Shown: positions 35,668-45,136, counted from the first letter of the stretch. The stretch: 64,000 nt of DNA from JAFMJV01 sp963814315 (GCA_963814315.1 CAWFCG010000003.1:310001-374000), one strand, 5' to 3'. Notes: generated from the sequence alone by a model not told the origin. Program-made: numbers and translations.

Positions 35668-38600
35668 ATGTACTCGTACAAACGTCGCGGCAAGCACAAC
35701 GGCTACTTGCTGCTGGCGATCCTGCAATCGATCCTGTTGCTGTCAGCCTTGGTGTTGACGCCGGCAGTATCCATCGCCCAAGACCCGGATCCGTCGGCAA
35801 GCCAGGCCCCGCTGGCTGAGCAAGGCGACAAGATCGCCCCTGCCGCCGATCCTGAGCCCAACCTGAAGCTTCGCCTCTACCCCAGGCAGATCAGGCTCGT
35901 GGCAGGCGGTGACGCGAAGCAGACCAGCGCCTGGATCTGCCCCGCTGACATCGGCGCTTCATTCGGTCCTGACAAGGAGCCCGGGACGGGCGACGACGAC
36001 TGCGTTTCCACTCGCGCCAAGTGGTCTGTGGACCCCAAGGGTGGAGCCAGCGTTTCACGCGCGCTTGGCCACAAGACCCGCATCTCCCTTCTCTCCAACG
36101 CCGAAGCCGAGGTGACCGCCAAGGCTGAAGGTCTCACCGGCACGGGCCTCGTTAGCCCGAAGAACGTCCCCGCATCCAAGCCCAAGGCCGCCGACCTGAC
36201 CAAGGTCACCGAGCCCAAGGCTGCCGAACAGCCCCAGGCCGATGAGCCCAAGGTCGACCTGAGCGTCGAGCCCCAGGCCGATGAGCCCAAGGCTGCCGAA
36301 CAGCCCCAGGCCGACGAGCCCAAGGCCGACCCGAGCCCCGAGCCCCAGGCCGACGAGCCCAAGGCCGACCCGAGCCCCGAGCCCCAGGCCGATGAGCCCA
36401 AGGTCGACCCGAGCGTCGAGCCCCAGGCCGACGAGCCCAAGGTCGACCCGAGCGTCGAGCCCCAGGCCGACGAGCCCAAGGTCGACCCGAGCGTCGAGCC
36501 CCAGGCCGACGAGCCCAAGGCCGACGAGAGCCCCGAGCCCCAGGCCGACGAGCCCAAGGTCGACCCGAGCGTCGAGCCCCAGGCCGACGAGCCCAAGGCC
36601 GACGAGAGCCCCGAGCCCCAGGCCGACCCGAGCGTCGAGCCCCAGGCCGACCCGAGCGTCGAGCCTCAGAACAAGCCGGCAAACCGAGCAGCCAACGCGG
36701 GCACACCGATCCTGCTCGCGGCCAATCCCAACGTCGCCATCGACGCGCGCCTCCGCGATCACGTCGGCGTCAATGACGGCACCACGGGCAACTGCATCCG
36801 CTACAGCCCGGCGGATGGCAACCAGACCGAATGGGTCGGCAGCCCGAATACAGCGTGGACCGCCCACGGCAGCCCGCTCAACGGGAGCTGCCCGAGCGAC
36901 CTCAACACGAGCACGCAGAGTGCCATCGGGTTCCGGCCAACTGCCGCGACTTCGGTGCCCACTGGAACGCCCTTCCTGCTGGGCCGCATGACTCACAACA
37001 ACAATCCCATCAACGTGAGAGACCAATACTTCACCGGCAAACTCGACGTCCGCCTGGCCGGCGAGACGCTGGAGTTCCCGTGGACCCTTAACGAGACTCC
37101 CAACAACAGCTCTCCGCAGACCAATCCCAACAATGACGACTTCACGAACTTCACCAGCCAGATCGATGACACTGAGATCACCATCGATGGGTTGACGTAC
37201 AAGCTCGTCGTCCTCGGTTTCACCCAGGACACCGGCTCCAGCTGCCCTGCCACGCCCTCAGGCGCATATGTCAATGAATTCCGCACCACCGAAGGCACCC
37301 AGACCTATGGCTGCCTGTATGCCGAGCTGGCACAGGTGCGGAAGCTGACCATCGAGAAAGTCGCGATCGTCGGCGAGGCGCCATTCCCGAGCTTCGGGTT
37401 CAGCTCGACCAGCAACCTTGCCGGCTCGCCCTGGGCCAATTGGTCAGATAGTTTGCTGCCGACCGCTGCCGGTCCGGCTGGTGCCGACAGCAGCGCGCAG
37501 CAGGACTTCCTGCCGTCCGAGGAGGACGTCGTCGTCACCGAGTCTGCCGTCAACGGCTGGACTCTCGACAGCATCGTCTGCAAGGATGGCTCCGGCCAGG
37601 ACGTCAGCGGTATTAACGTCAACCTTGGCGACCGCAAGGTCATGCTCAACAACGTGCCCGATGCGGATACCAACGCCGCTGCACCGATCACCTGTACATT
37701 CAACAACAAGCCCAGGACCGGCACTCTGAAGCTGGTCAAGACCGTGATGAACGACGACGGCGGAACGGCCACGACAGCTGACTTCCAAGGCAGGATTAAC
37801 GGCGACAACGTCGACTGGGACCTCGTCGTCACGCTCCCGGTCGGTGACTACACAGCCTCCGAGGTCGCCCTCGCGGGCGGCGCCGGCTACACCGCCGGTC
37901 CTTGGAGCGGCGATTGCGCCGCTAACGGCACCGTCACCGTCGGCAACGGGCAGAACAAGATCTGCACCATCACCAACGACGACGATCCGGCGACCCTGAT
38001 CGTCAAGAAGGTCGTCGTCAACGACGACGGCGGCACGCTCGCGGCAGCGGACTTCACGTTTGTAGTCAACGGCGGCGCTCCCATCAGCTTCGAGGCCGAC
38101 GGCCAGAATGACATCAGCGTCGACGCGGGCACCTACACGGTGACCGAGCCGGCTGTGGATGGCTACGCCTCCACCTTCGATAACTGCAGCCAGGTGGTCA
38201 TCGCCAATGGCGGTACCGCCATCTGCACCATCACCAACGACGACATGCCGGGCACTATCACGCTCAACAAGACTGTGTCCGGTGGCGACGCCTCCATTTC
38301 CGACTTCGTTCCGTCCATCAACGGCACGCAGGTCACTTGGGGTGTCGCTGTCGACCTGCCAGCTGGCAGCTACACGGCCTCGGAGTCGATGAACGTCTCT
38401 GACTACGTGGCTGGTGCGTGGGGTGGTGCTTGCGACGCCCAGGGCAACGTGGACCTCGCGCTTGGCGAGAACCTCATCTGCACCATCACCAACTACTACG
38501 CTGAGCTCACCATCAAGAAGTCGGCCGACCCGGCGTTCTACGCCAAGGAAGGGGACATCATCGGCTACACCGTGACCGCAACCAACAGCGGCATGGCGAC

Positions 38601-40395
38601 ACTCACGAATGTCGATGTCAGCGATGCGCTGATCGACAGCCTCGACAGCTGGACGTGCGCTCCGGAGATCCCGGCCACGCTTGCGCCAGGCGATTCGATC
38701 ACCTGCACCGCCGAGTACGAGATTACCGCGGCCGATGTGGACGAGGGTTCTGTGCCCAACACCGCCTGCGCCAGCAGCGATGAGACCTCGCAGGACGTCT
38801 GCGACAACGAGACGGTCTACCTGTCCGAGCTGGCGATCGTGAAGTCGGCCGACGTCGACTACTTCACCGCGGCCGGCGATCAGGTCGTCTACACCGTCAA
38901 GGCCACCAATACCGGTGAATTCACGCTCACCAACGTCGATATCAGCGATGAACTCATCGATGGTCTCGACGACTGGGAGTGCACCCCGACCCTCGTGGTC
39001 GCGGAGCTCGCCGCCGGTGAATCCATCACCTGCACCGCCACTTACGAGATCACCGATGCCGACGTGGAAGAAGGCTCGGTGCTCAACACGGCCTGTGCCG
39101 TCAGCGAGCAGACCCCTGACGTCTGTGACGATGTCGACATCCCACTGGCCCAGATCGAGATCGTCAAGTCCGCCGACGTTGACAGCTACAGCGCGGTCGG
39201 GGACGAAATCCTCTACACCGTCACTGCGACCAATACGGGCGTGGCCACGCTCACCAACGTCGATATCAGCGATGACCTTATCGATGGCCTCGACAGCTGG
39301 GAGTGCAAGGTCGGGAACAGCGTCACGGACCTTCCCGTGACCAGCCTGCTGGCCGGTCAATCCATCATCTGCACTGCTACCTACCAGGTCACCCAGGCTG
39401 ACATCGAGGCAGGCACGGTCTTCAACCAGGCCTGTGTCGATAGCGACGAGACGCCCGAGACCTGCGACGACGTGACCACGCCGCTCGCTGAGCTCGAGAT
39501 CGTCAAGTCAGCCAACGTCCAGAGCTATAGCGCGGTGGGCGACGAGATCGTCTACACCGTCATCGCCACCAACATCGGTGAGGCCGAGCTCACGAACGTC
39601 GACATCAGCGATGCGCTGATCGACGGCCTCGAGAGCTGGGCATGCACGCCGGAGATCCCGGCCACGCTGGCTGTGGGGGAGCAGATCACCTGCACCGCCA
39701 CCTACACCGTGGTCGCGGCCGACATCACTGCCGGCACGGTCTTCAACCAGGCCTGTGTCGACAGCGACGAGACGCCTGAGACCTGCGACGACGTCAATGT
39801 CGATCTGATCTCGATCGTCATCGACAAGTCCGCCAGCCGGAACTTCGTCCCGGTGACCGGCACCGACGTCACCTTCACCCTCGCCTTCAGCCATCCGGCA
39901 GGCGAGCCACCGGTCTACATGTACTCGCTCGTGGACGATGTCTACGGTGACCTGCTCGACCCGGCCAATCCGGCCGTCAGCGAGAACGACTGTCCCGCCT
40001 ACGTCGGATTGCTCGTCGCGCCCGGCGAGTGGTACACGTGCCAGTTCACGGCTCCGGTGACCGTTTCGCTCAAGAAGGACCATGTCAACGTCGCCACGAT
40101 CATCGTGACCGATGGTGATGCGAACAACCTCGAGCCGAGGTTCGCGTCTGCCAACGACGACGCCGTCGTCAAGCTCCGTGAGCCCGAAGGGTCGGGCGAA
40201 GCCGTCACACCCAAGCCGACCAAGCCGCCCACCGATATGCTCCTCGTGACCGACACCCTGGGTGGCGACGCGGGTGGCGGGTTCGGTGACCCCATCAGCT
40301 GGGCCCTCTGGGTCCTGCTGTCAGCCCTGCTCATCCTGAGCACCGGCTTCGTCATCCGCCGCGAGCGAGTGGCGGAGGTGCGCAACCGCCGCTAA
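35668..40395 (+). CDS. Large mosaic surface protein (choice-of-anchor/SpaA-like/CARDB-DUF11-like repeats)
   Basis: A 1575-residue cell-surface protein. Order: a long signal peptide (residues 1-37, LLLAILQSILLLSALVLTPAV); a 150-residue Ig-like region; about 145 residues of PQADEPK repeats (187-332); a choice-of-anchor-like domain (about 345-590) containing MTHNNNPI and FPWTLNETPN; three SpaA/prealbumin-like domains starting near 681, 772 and 859 (LKLVKTVMNDDGG, LIVKKVVVNDDGG); and five DUF11/DUF7507-like repeats of 105-113 residues from about 945 (KKSADPAFYAKEGD, NTGEFTLTNVDISD). A final membrane helix (WALWVLLSALLILSTGFVI) and RRERVAEVRNRR anchor the C-terminus. No LPXTG is present, but PPTDMLLVTDTLGG before the helix could be a divergent sorting motif. 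Strong GAGGAG site before the ATG. Probably an adhesin or S-layer-associated stalk. Confidence 0.85.
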   Translation: MYSYKRRGKHNGYLLLAILQSILLLSALVLTPAVSIAQDPDPSASQAPLAEQGDKIAPAADPEPNLKLRLYPRQIRLVAGGDAKQTSAWICPADIGASFGPDKEPGTGDDDCVSTRAKWSVDPKGGASVSRALGHKTRISLLSNAEAEVTAKAEGLTGTGLVSPKNVPASKPKAADLTKVTEPKAAEQPQADEPKVDLSVEPQADEPKAAEQPQADEPKADPSPEPQADEPKADPSPEPQADEPKVDPSVEPQADEPKVDPSVEPQADEPKVDPSVEPQADEPKADESPEPQADEPKVDPSVEPQADEPKADESPEPQADPSVEPQADPSVEPQNKPANRAANAGTPILLAANPNVAIDARLRDHVGVNDGTTGNCIRYSPADGNQTEWVGSPNTAWTAHGSPLNGSCPSDLNTSTQSAIGFRPTAATSVPTGTPFLLGRMTHNNNPINVRDQYFTGKLDVRLAGETLEFPWTLNETPNNSSPQTNPNNDDFTNFTSQIDDTEITIDGLTYKLVVLGFTQDTGSSCPATPSGAYVNEFRTTEGTQTYGCLYAELAQVRKLTIEKVAIVGEAPFPSFGFSSTSNLAGSPWANWSDSLLPTAAGPAGADSSAQQDFLPSEEDVVVTESAVNGWTLDSIVCKDGSGQDVSGINVNLGDRKVMLNNVPDADTNAAAPITCTFNNKPRTGTLKLVKTVMNDDGGTATTADFQGRINGDNVDWDLVVTLPVGDYTASEVALAGGAGYTAGPWSGDCAANGTVTVGNGQNKICTITNDDDPATLIVKKVVVNDDGGTLAAADFTFVVNGGAPISFEADGQNDISVDAGTYTVTEPAVDGYASTFDNCSQVVIANGGTAICTITNDDMPGTITLNKTVSGGDASISDFVPSINGTQVTWGVAVDLPAGSYTASESMNVSDYVAGAWGGACDAQGNVDLALGENLICTITNYYAELTIKKSADPAFYAKEGDIIGYTVTATNSGMATLTNVDVSDALIDSLDSWTCAPEIPATLAPGDSITCTAEYEITAADVDEGSVPNTACASSDETSQDVCDNETVYLSELAIVKSADVDYFTAAGDQVVYTVKATNTGEFTLTNVDISDELIDGLDDWECTPTLVVAELAAGESITCTATYEITDADVEEGSVLNTACAVSEQTPDVCDDVDIPLAQIEIVKSADVDSYSAVGDEILYTVTATNTGVATLTNVDISDDLIDGLDSWECKVGNSVTDLPVTSLLAGQSIICTATYQVTQADIEAGTVFNQACVDSDETPETCDDVTTPLAELEIVKSANVQSYSAVGDEIVYTVIATNIGEAELTNVDISDALIDGLESWACTPEIPATLAVGEQITCTATYTVVAADITAGTVFNQACVDSDETPETCDDVNVDLISIVIDKSASRNFVPVTGTDVTFTLAFSHPAGEPPVYMYSLVDDVYGDLLDPANPAVSENDCPAYVGLLVAPGEWYTCQFTAPVTVSLKKDHVNVATIIVTDGDANNLEPRFASANDDAVVKLREPEGSGEAVTPKPTKPPTDMLLVTDTLGGDAGGGFGDPISWALWVLLSALLILSTGFVIRRERVAEVRNRR
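36232..36666 (+). repeat. Tandem repeats encoding PQADEPK units
   Basis: About a dozen 36- to 45-nt units containing CCCCAGGCCGAYGAGCCCAAG recur with third-base variation only. They encode PQADEPKVDPSVE, PQADEPKADPSPE and PQADEPKADESPE. Some adjacent units are identical, so the array probably varies in length between strains. Confidence 0.9.
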
Positions 40396-40418
40396 CGCTT
40401 AGCAACTTCGCAACCAGC

Positions 40419-40452
40419 ACGACGGCCGGGTCCTCGACGACCCGGCCGTCGT
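40419..40452. terminator. Strong hairpin terminator between surface protein and sortase-like gene
   Basis: A perfect 14-bp stem, ACGACGGCCGGGTC (40419-40432) with GACCCGGCCGTCGT (40439-40452), closes a 6-nt loop and is followed by CGTTGT. It lies 24 nt after the surface-protein stop and 15 nt from the stop of the opposing gene, so it may serve both. Confidence 0.85.
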
Positions 40453-40466
40453 CGTTGTCCGCCTGA

Positions 40467-41267
40467 TCAGGGTTGGCGGCGAACCACGTAGATGGCCACG
40501 AACGTGGCGCCCAGCAGGACCGCACCGCTGCCCAGCACCAAGGGGACCGCATCCATCGGTGCCGTGGCGTCGGCCGTTTCGGTCGGCTTCGGTGTGGCGT
40601 TCTTCCGGGGCTTCTTGTCAGGCTGCCTCGGCTGCGAGCACACACGCGGCTTAGCCCTGGGTGCCGGCTCGGTGGCCTCCTCAGCCCCGATGAGCGTCGC
40701 CGCCGCTTGCAGCTTGGGCAGCGTGCCGGCCGGACCGGTGCTCGTTTGGAGGATGAGCCGCTGCTCGTTCGGCCGAGACCGCTTGGCGATCGACCAGTCC
40801 CACACGGGTGAGCGCTCCCTGACCTCGTTGATGCGGTAGTGCAACAAGCGCCCGTCCCTTGTCTGCAGGTCCACGATCTTGCCCAGCAGGCCCTTCCCGT
40901 CGGTGGCCTCGGAGATGGTGAACAGCGGTAGGAACATGCCAGGTTGGGCGTGCCCGATGATCCAGGTCGTGCCCGGCGCGCCAGGCAGTTGGTAGGCCTT
41001 CAGCCACTGTGCCACGTCGCATAGTGGATAGCCGGGCGCGTTGCCAGGCAGGGTCCGTGTACTCGATATCACCGGCAGGTCGATCCCCGCATACGGCAGC
41101 TGGATACGGACTGGTGCCGAGTGCTTGTCCAGGGGCACGTCCGCCGCCAGAGTGCTCAGACTCGGCAGTGCCAGGGCGAGGGTGCCGGCTAGCGCGAAGA
41201 CCGCACCGGCCCTGGAGATCCACTGGGACTGGCGGCGTTCAGGAGCTGGTCGGGGAGCGCTGACCAT
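40467..41267 (-). CDS. Sortase-fold protein lacking the catalytic cysteine
   Basis: A 266-residue protein. It has an N-terminal signal-anchor (GAVFALAGTLALALPSL), a sortase-like barrel (residues ~50-195), a Lys/Pro-rich linker, and a C-terminal helix (LVLGSGAVLLGATFVAIYVV) followed by RRQP. The sortase His is present at His106 in WIIGHAQPGMF. At the expected Cys position in the LxLxTC motif the sequence reads LILQTSTGP, with Ser176 (codon AGC), and no obvious Arg follows. It is therefore either an inactive or a mechanistically different sortase-fold protein. Its C-terminal helix resembles that of the neighbouring giant surface protein, which converges on it. ATG 41267 is preferred, 6 nt after a TAGCGT hexamer. 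Confidence 0.78.
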   Translation of the reverse strand: MVSAPRPAPERRQSQWISRAGAVFALAGTLALALPSLSTLAADVPLDKHSAPVRIQLPYAGIDLPVISSTRTLPGNAPGYPLCDVAQWLKAYQLPGAPGTTWIIGHAQPGMFLPLFTISEATDGKGLLGKIVDLQTRDGRLLHYRINEVRERSPVWDWSIAKRSRPNEQRLILQTSTGPAGTLPKLQAAATLIGAEEATEPAPRAKPRVCSQPRQPDKKPRKNATPKPTETADATAPMDAVPLVLGSGAVLLGATFVAIYVVRRQP

Positions 41268-41273
41268 GGCCAC

Positions 41274-41279
41274 ACGCTA
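41274..41279 (-). promoter_or_regulatory. -10 hexamer of probable leaderless sortase-like transcript
   Basis: Minus-strand TAGCGT is followed by 6 nt and the ATG at 41267. It fits TAnnnT only, so it is a weak call that rests on the recurring pattern. Confidence 0.4.
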
Positions 41280-41407
41280 GCATCTCTTCGCCGCGGCCCG
41301 GCTCCGCTCGAAGTCGGGGCGCCGGAAGTAGTGGTGCCGATGGGCAACGCTCGGTATACTCACCGCTGATCCGCGTCGAGTCGTCGTGGCGCAATGGAGG
41401 GAGACCT

Positions 41408-42484
41408 TTGCAGGATTCTGTCCGTCGGGGTTCGTTACGTCCCCGCGTGGCAGTCATCGAGGATGACGCTGCCGTCAGGCGCGTCTTGGGAAGGATCCTT
41501 GAAGACGCCGGATATGGCGTCATCGCCGTCGCCGACGGAGAGAATGGACTGCGCGCCGTAGCCGAGCACCAACCCGACCTGCTCATCCTTGACCTGACGT
41601 TGCCGCGTATCGATGGGCTGGAGATCTGCCGCCGCCTGCGCGCGGATCCGCACACCGTGACCTTGCCCATCATCGTGCTCACCGCACACACGTCCACCTC
41701 GGACATGGTCGCGGCGCTCGATGCGGGCGCGGATGACTTCGTGACCAAGCCCTTCCAGCAGGTGGAGCTGCTGGCTCGCCTACGCAGCTCGTTCCGCACG
41801 CGGGACGTGATCCGGCGGATGGAACAGGCCCACGACATCGTGGTCGCGCTGGCCAACGCGGTCGAGGCCAAGGACCTTGGACTCAAGGATCACTGTCGCT
41901 ACCTTGCCTATCGTTCTGCTCGCCTGGCTGCCTACGTGGGCCTACGCGATGGCGAGCTTGAGGGTGTGGCCTATGGCGCGCTCCTGCACGACATCGGCAA
42001 GATCGGCATTTCTGAACACGTGTTGCACAAGCCCGGGCCACTCACCGATGAGGAGTTCCGCATCATGCGCGAGCACCCGGAGATCGGCGAGCGTATCTGC
42101 GACCCGCTACGCATGTCGCGCGACTTCACACCCATCATCCGCCACCACCATGAGCGCTGGGACGGGGCAGGCTACCCCGACGGACTCAAAGGCGAGCGTA
42201 TCCCGCTGGGGGCCCGGATCGTGGCGCTCGCCGATGCCTTTGACGCCATCGTCCGGGGTCGCCCCTACCGCGCGGCGCGAACCGTAGAAGAGGCATTCGA
42301 CGAGTTACAGAAGCACTCGGGCAAGCAGTTCGACCCGGGACTGGTACCGCTGTTCATCGAAGAGGCCGACCGACTCGATTCGGGCATCGCGCCCAGCGTG
42401 GAGCTGCCGCGCGTGGCACTACTGGGCCGCGAGGCTCCGATCGTGACCGGCGCACCGAGCGGCACGGCGGTCGGCGTACGCTGA
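41408..42484 (+). CDS. Response regulator with HD-GYP cyclic-di-GMP phosphodiesterase domain
   Basis: A 358-residue two-domain regulator of the RpfG type. The receiver domain (residues 12-130) has the acidic pocket IEDD, the phospho-acceptor Asp62 in LLILDLTLPRIDG and Lys114 in FVTKPF. The HD-GYP domain has His194-Asp195 in LLHDIGKIG, HHHERWDGAGYP with the GYP signature and a downstream ALADAFDAI segment. Phosphorylation by an unknown kinase would control hydrolysis of cyclic di-GMP. The start is TTG at 41408 with GGAGGGAG 5 nt upstream. A TATACT -10 hexamer at 41355-41360 would give a ~40-nt leader. plsC follows 28 nt downstream. Confidence 0.94.
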   Translation: MQDSVRRGSLRPRVAVIEDDAAVRRVLGRILEDAGYGVIAVADGENGLRAVAEHQPDLLILDLTLPRIDGLEICRRLRADPHTVTLPIIVLTAHTSTSDMVAALDAGADDFVTKPFQQVELLARLRSSFRTRDVIRRMEQAHDIVVALANAVEAKDLGLKDHCRYLAYRSARLAAYVGLRDGELEGVAYGALLHDIGKIGISEHVLHKPGPLTDEEFRIMREHPEIGERICDPLRMSRDFTPIIRHHHERWDGAGYPDGLKGERIPLGARIVALADAFDAIVRGRPYRAARTVEEAFDELQKHSGKQFDPGLVPLFIEEADRLDSGIAPSVELPRVALLGREAPIVTGAPSGTAVGVR

Positions 42485-42512
42485 CTTACTGACTCGGACG
42501 CGAGTCGAGCGT

Positions 42513-43244
42513 ATGGCCACCACACCAGAGGCGCCCGGTCCGTTTCGTTATCAGTTCGTTCGGCTGGTACTGAAGGCCGTGGCGAGCGCGTACGTGCGCA
42601 CGCGGGTCAGCGGCGCTGAGCGGATCCCCCCAGCTGGTGCCTACATCATCTGCTTCAATCATCCCTCGTGGCTGGACCCGATCTTCTTCGCGGCCTTCTG
42701 GCCGGATCGCGAGCGCCTGCTGTATGTCTTTGGGCCACGCGAGCAGGACATGAGCTCTGGCCCCCGCAACCGACTCATCACCTGGACCCGGCGTGGCGTG
42801 CCGTTCAAGCCCGATGCGGCCGATGTGATCGACGTGACGCGCCGGGCTGTCGCCGTACTCCGCACCGATGCCTGCCTGATCATCGCGGGCGAAGGCAGGC
42901 TCAGCGATCACGAGGGTCGGATCTTGCCACTGGAGACTGGTCCCGCCCACTTCGCTCGCCTGGCTGATGTCCCCATCGTGCCGGCGGCCATCGTGGGCTC
43001 ACGCTGGGTGTCCTCCGGCAGCCGCGTGAGCATTCGTGTTGGTGAGCCGGTGTATCCGGATCGGCACGGTAGCAGCAGGGCCGCTGCCAGGACCATGACC
43101 GACTTGGTGCAGGAGCGGCTGCAAGCGCTGTTGCAAGGTGTCGAGGAACGCGAACCACCCGGTCGGCTCGGCCGGACCATCTCGGATGCCTTCAACGACC
43201 GTCCATGGCTGGACGACCCTGCCCGCGATCCGCGAGCTCGTTGA
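42513..43244 (+). CDS. PlsC-type 1-acylglycerol-3-phosphate acyltransferase
   Basis: A 243-residue membrane-associated acyltransferase of the LPLAT family, probably making phosphatidic acid. The HX4D motif is FNHPSWLDP (His50, Asp55). The second motif region is LIIAGEGRLSDHEGRILPLE, with EGR replacing the usual EGTR, and PIVPAAIVGS is motif IV. Only the N-terminal region (residues 12-28) is somewhat hydrophobic. It follows the HD-GYP gene by 28 nt, with a short GACTCG-gacg-CGAGTC hairpin just before the ATG; no Shine-Dalgarno site is visible. The stop is 17 nt from the opposing muramidase stop. Confidence 0.9.
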   Translation: MATTPEAPGPFRYQFVRLVLKAVASAYVRTRVSGAERIPPAGAYIICFNHPSWLDPIFFAAFWPDRERLLYVFGPREQDMSSGPRNRLITWTRRGVPFKPDAADVIDVTRRAVAVLRTDACLIIAGEGRLSDHEGRILPLETGPAHFARLADVPIVPAAIVGSRWVSSGSRVSIRVGEPVYPDRHGSSRAAARTMTDLVQERLQALLQGVEEREPPGRLGRTISDAFNDRPWLDDPARDPRAR

Positions 43245-43261
43245 GGCAGGGTAGCCGATCG

Positions 43262-45136
43262 CTACCTGCGCCGGTCCAGCACCAGGATCGCGTCGATCCA
43301 CACGGTGGTGCCTGCCGACTTCGCCCTACTCGTTCCGGTGGTACGCAGCTTGACCACGTGCTCGCCCTTGGCGACGTTCCGGACCGAGACGATGCGGCGA
43401 CCGTCAGCCTTCGTGGCGTACAAGTCCACGGTCTCCACGAGCCTGCCATCGACGATGAGCTTGAGGCGGCCACCGCCCGGGCCGCGACGTGCCACCACGG
43501 CGAACTGGGCGCCTTTGAACCGAAGCGTGACGGTGGCATCCTTGGTGGAGGACCGGACCAGCGATCGACCCAGCGAGTCCTCCTGCTGGAGGGTCTTCCA
43601 GCCGCCTGTCAGCTTGAGGTGCGACGAGCTCCGCCGGACGTCGACGAGATCCACCCCGGGCTTCAGGGTCCGGGCCGTGCTATGGCCGACCCGGTCATCG
43701 GCGCTGCCTCTAAGGGTGCAGCCGTCGCGGTCAAGGTGGACGTCGAGGCCGGCGGTGTCTGCCGGACGATAGCCTGCGGCACGGGTGGTGCCGGCGCAGA
43801 TCGCCTTGAGCGACGATGAGGCCAGGCCGGAGGTCTCATCCCGCGCCTGCATCTGGACCGTCGTAGGAACGCGCTTGCCATCCTTGCGGACACGCTCTCC
43901 ATGGCGCAAGCTGATGCGTGGACCCGACACCGTTGGCGGTACCGAATCGAGTCGGATGCTCTCCTTGATGACTGGCGACTTGACGTTGCGGAAGCTTCGC
44001 AACTGCAGGCGCACGTCCTGCTTGCCTTGCTGCTCGCTAAGGCTTAGCGCGAAGCGGCCCTGATACGGCAGCCACGGCCCAAAGGACGCCTCGCCACTGG
44101 CGTACCTGACTTCCTGGCCGTCGTATCCGCGGAGGTCGGCTGAGACGGATGTGCTGGCCGTCCACTCGGCGCCGCTGGCAAGCGACGTGGTGCGCTCGCG
44201 TTCCATGCGCAACGCCGCCATGTTGGACGCGTAGACGTTGACGTCGAGCTTGGAGCCACTGCCCAAACGGAACTGGCCGGCCTGCCAGAACTTCCAATCG
44301 CTCCAACCGTTGGGAAGATAGACGGTGTCACACTTCCAACAGGCGACCCACAGCGGGTACGGGCTGAAACCGGTGGGCGCGCCAACCACCCTGGCCCACA
44401 TGGAGCCGCTGGTATAGAGCAGCGGGTAGCGCCCGGTCTGACGGTAGAGCTCATCCAGCATCGCGTGCAGCTGGGTCTTGGCGTAGCTCTTGTTGGGCGT
44501 CCCCAGGGACGTCAGCGTCTCGACGTCCACCACGAGGGGCAGCAGGCCACCCAGACCACTCGTGCGGCGGAGCGTGTCGAGATAGTGCTTGGCTTGGGCC
44601 ACACCGCCCTTGCGGTAATCGAAGAAGTGATACGCACCAACGAGAAGGCCAGCGTTGCGTGCCTCCCGCGTGTGCCGCTGGTAGGTGCTATCCACGAATG
44701 ACGTGCCCTGGGTGGCCTTGGAGAAGACGAAGGTCATGCCCTTGGCTCGCAGGTCGGCGAAATCGGGATGGTCGTTCCAATGGCTTACATCAAGACCCTT
44801 GACGCCCGGGGGCATCGGCCACGGCGTCGGTGTCGGCTTTGGTGTCGGCTTTGGTGTCGGCTTGGCTGTGGGCTCAGACGACGGGGACGGAGTCGGGTCA
44901 GAACCGCCACCCTGGGCCTGGATCGGACCGGCCGCAACGCTGCTGGACAGCAGCACGAGCGCGACCATGGCGGCCAGCGAGTGGCGCCACCTGGTTAGGC
45001 GACGACGCCGACGCTCTGCCTGCGCGGGGGCTCCAGCCTGCTCGACATGTTGCCGTGCCTCCGCCACCTGCGAGGCGCGTGGAACCGGCGAGGCGAGGTC
45101 GTGGCGCAACGATCGTGGGGCGTGCTTGGGCGACAC
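43262..45136 (-). CDS. Secreted GH25 muramidase (lysozyme) with long C-terminal region
   Basis: A 624-residue exported peptidoglycan hydrolase. An Arg-rich N-terminus leads to a membrane segment (LAAMVALVLLSSSVAAG), a PTPKPTPKPTPTP linker (about residues 80-108), then a GH25 domain. The domain begins with GLDVSHWN (Asp116) and has LVVDVET with the catalytic Glu206; AYHFFDYRKGG and WKFWQAG are further GH25 hallmarks. After residue ~320 two beta-rich regions of unknown type follow. The last, about residues 500-620, resembles a carbohydrate-binding sandwich (VTLRFKGAQFAVVARRGPGG, WIDAILVLD). GTG at 45136 has CAGGAGGG upstream. Likely role: wall remodelling or lysis of competitors. Confidence 0.9.
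   Translation of the reverse strand: MSPKHAPRSLRHDLASPVPRASQVAEARQHVEQAGAPAQAERRRRRLTRWRHSLAAMVALVLLSSSVAAGPIQAQGGGSDPTPSPSSEPTAKPTPKPTPKPTPTPWPMPPGVKGLDVSHWNDHPDFADLRAKGMTFVFSKATQGTSFVDSTYQRHTREARNAGLLVGAYHFFDYRKGGVAQAKHYLDTLRRTSGLGGLLPLVVDVETLTSLGTPNKSYAKTQLHAMLDELYRQTGRYPLLYTSGSMWARVVGAPTGFSPYPLWVACWKCDTVYLPNGWSDWKFWQAGQFRLGSGSKLDVNVYASNMAALRMERERTTSLASGAEWTASTSVSADLRGYDGQEVRYASGEASFGPWLPYQGRFALSLSEQQGKQDVRLQLRSFRNVKSPVIKESIRLDSVPPTVSGPRISLRHGERVRKDGKRVPTTVQMQARDETSGLASSSLKAICAGTTRAAGYRPADTAGLDVHLDRDGCTLRGSADDRVGHSTARTLKPGVDLVDVRRSSSHLKLTGGWKTLQQEDSLGRSLVRSSTKDATVTLRFKGAQFAVVARRGPGGGRLKLIVDGRLVETVDLYATKADGRRIVSVRNVAKGEHVVKLRTTGTSRAKSAGTTVWIDAILVLDRRR

Noticed and set aside
36232..36666. 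Second candidate CRISPR-like array
   Set aside because: Contiguous coding repeats (PQADEPK) within a large ORF; no spacers or cas genes.
37444..39360. A 638-codon minus-strand frame in the surface-protein gene
   Set aside because: Antisense shadow of the SpaA and DUF11-like repeats.
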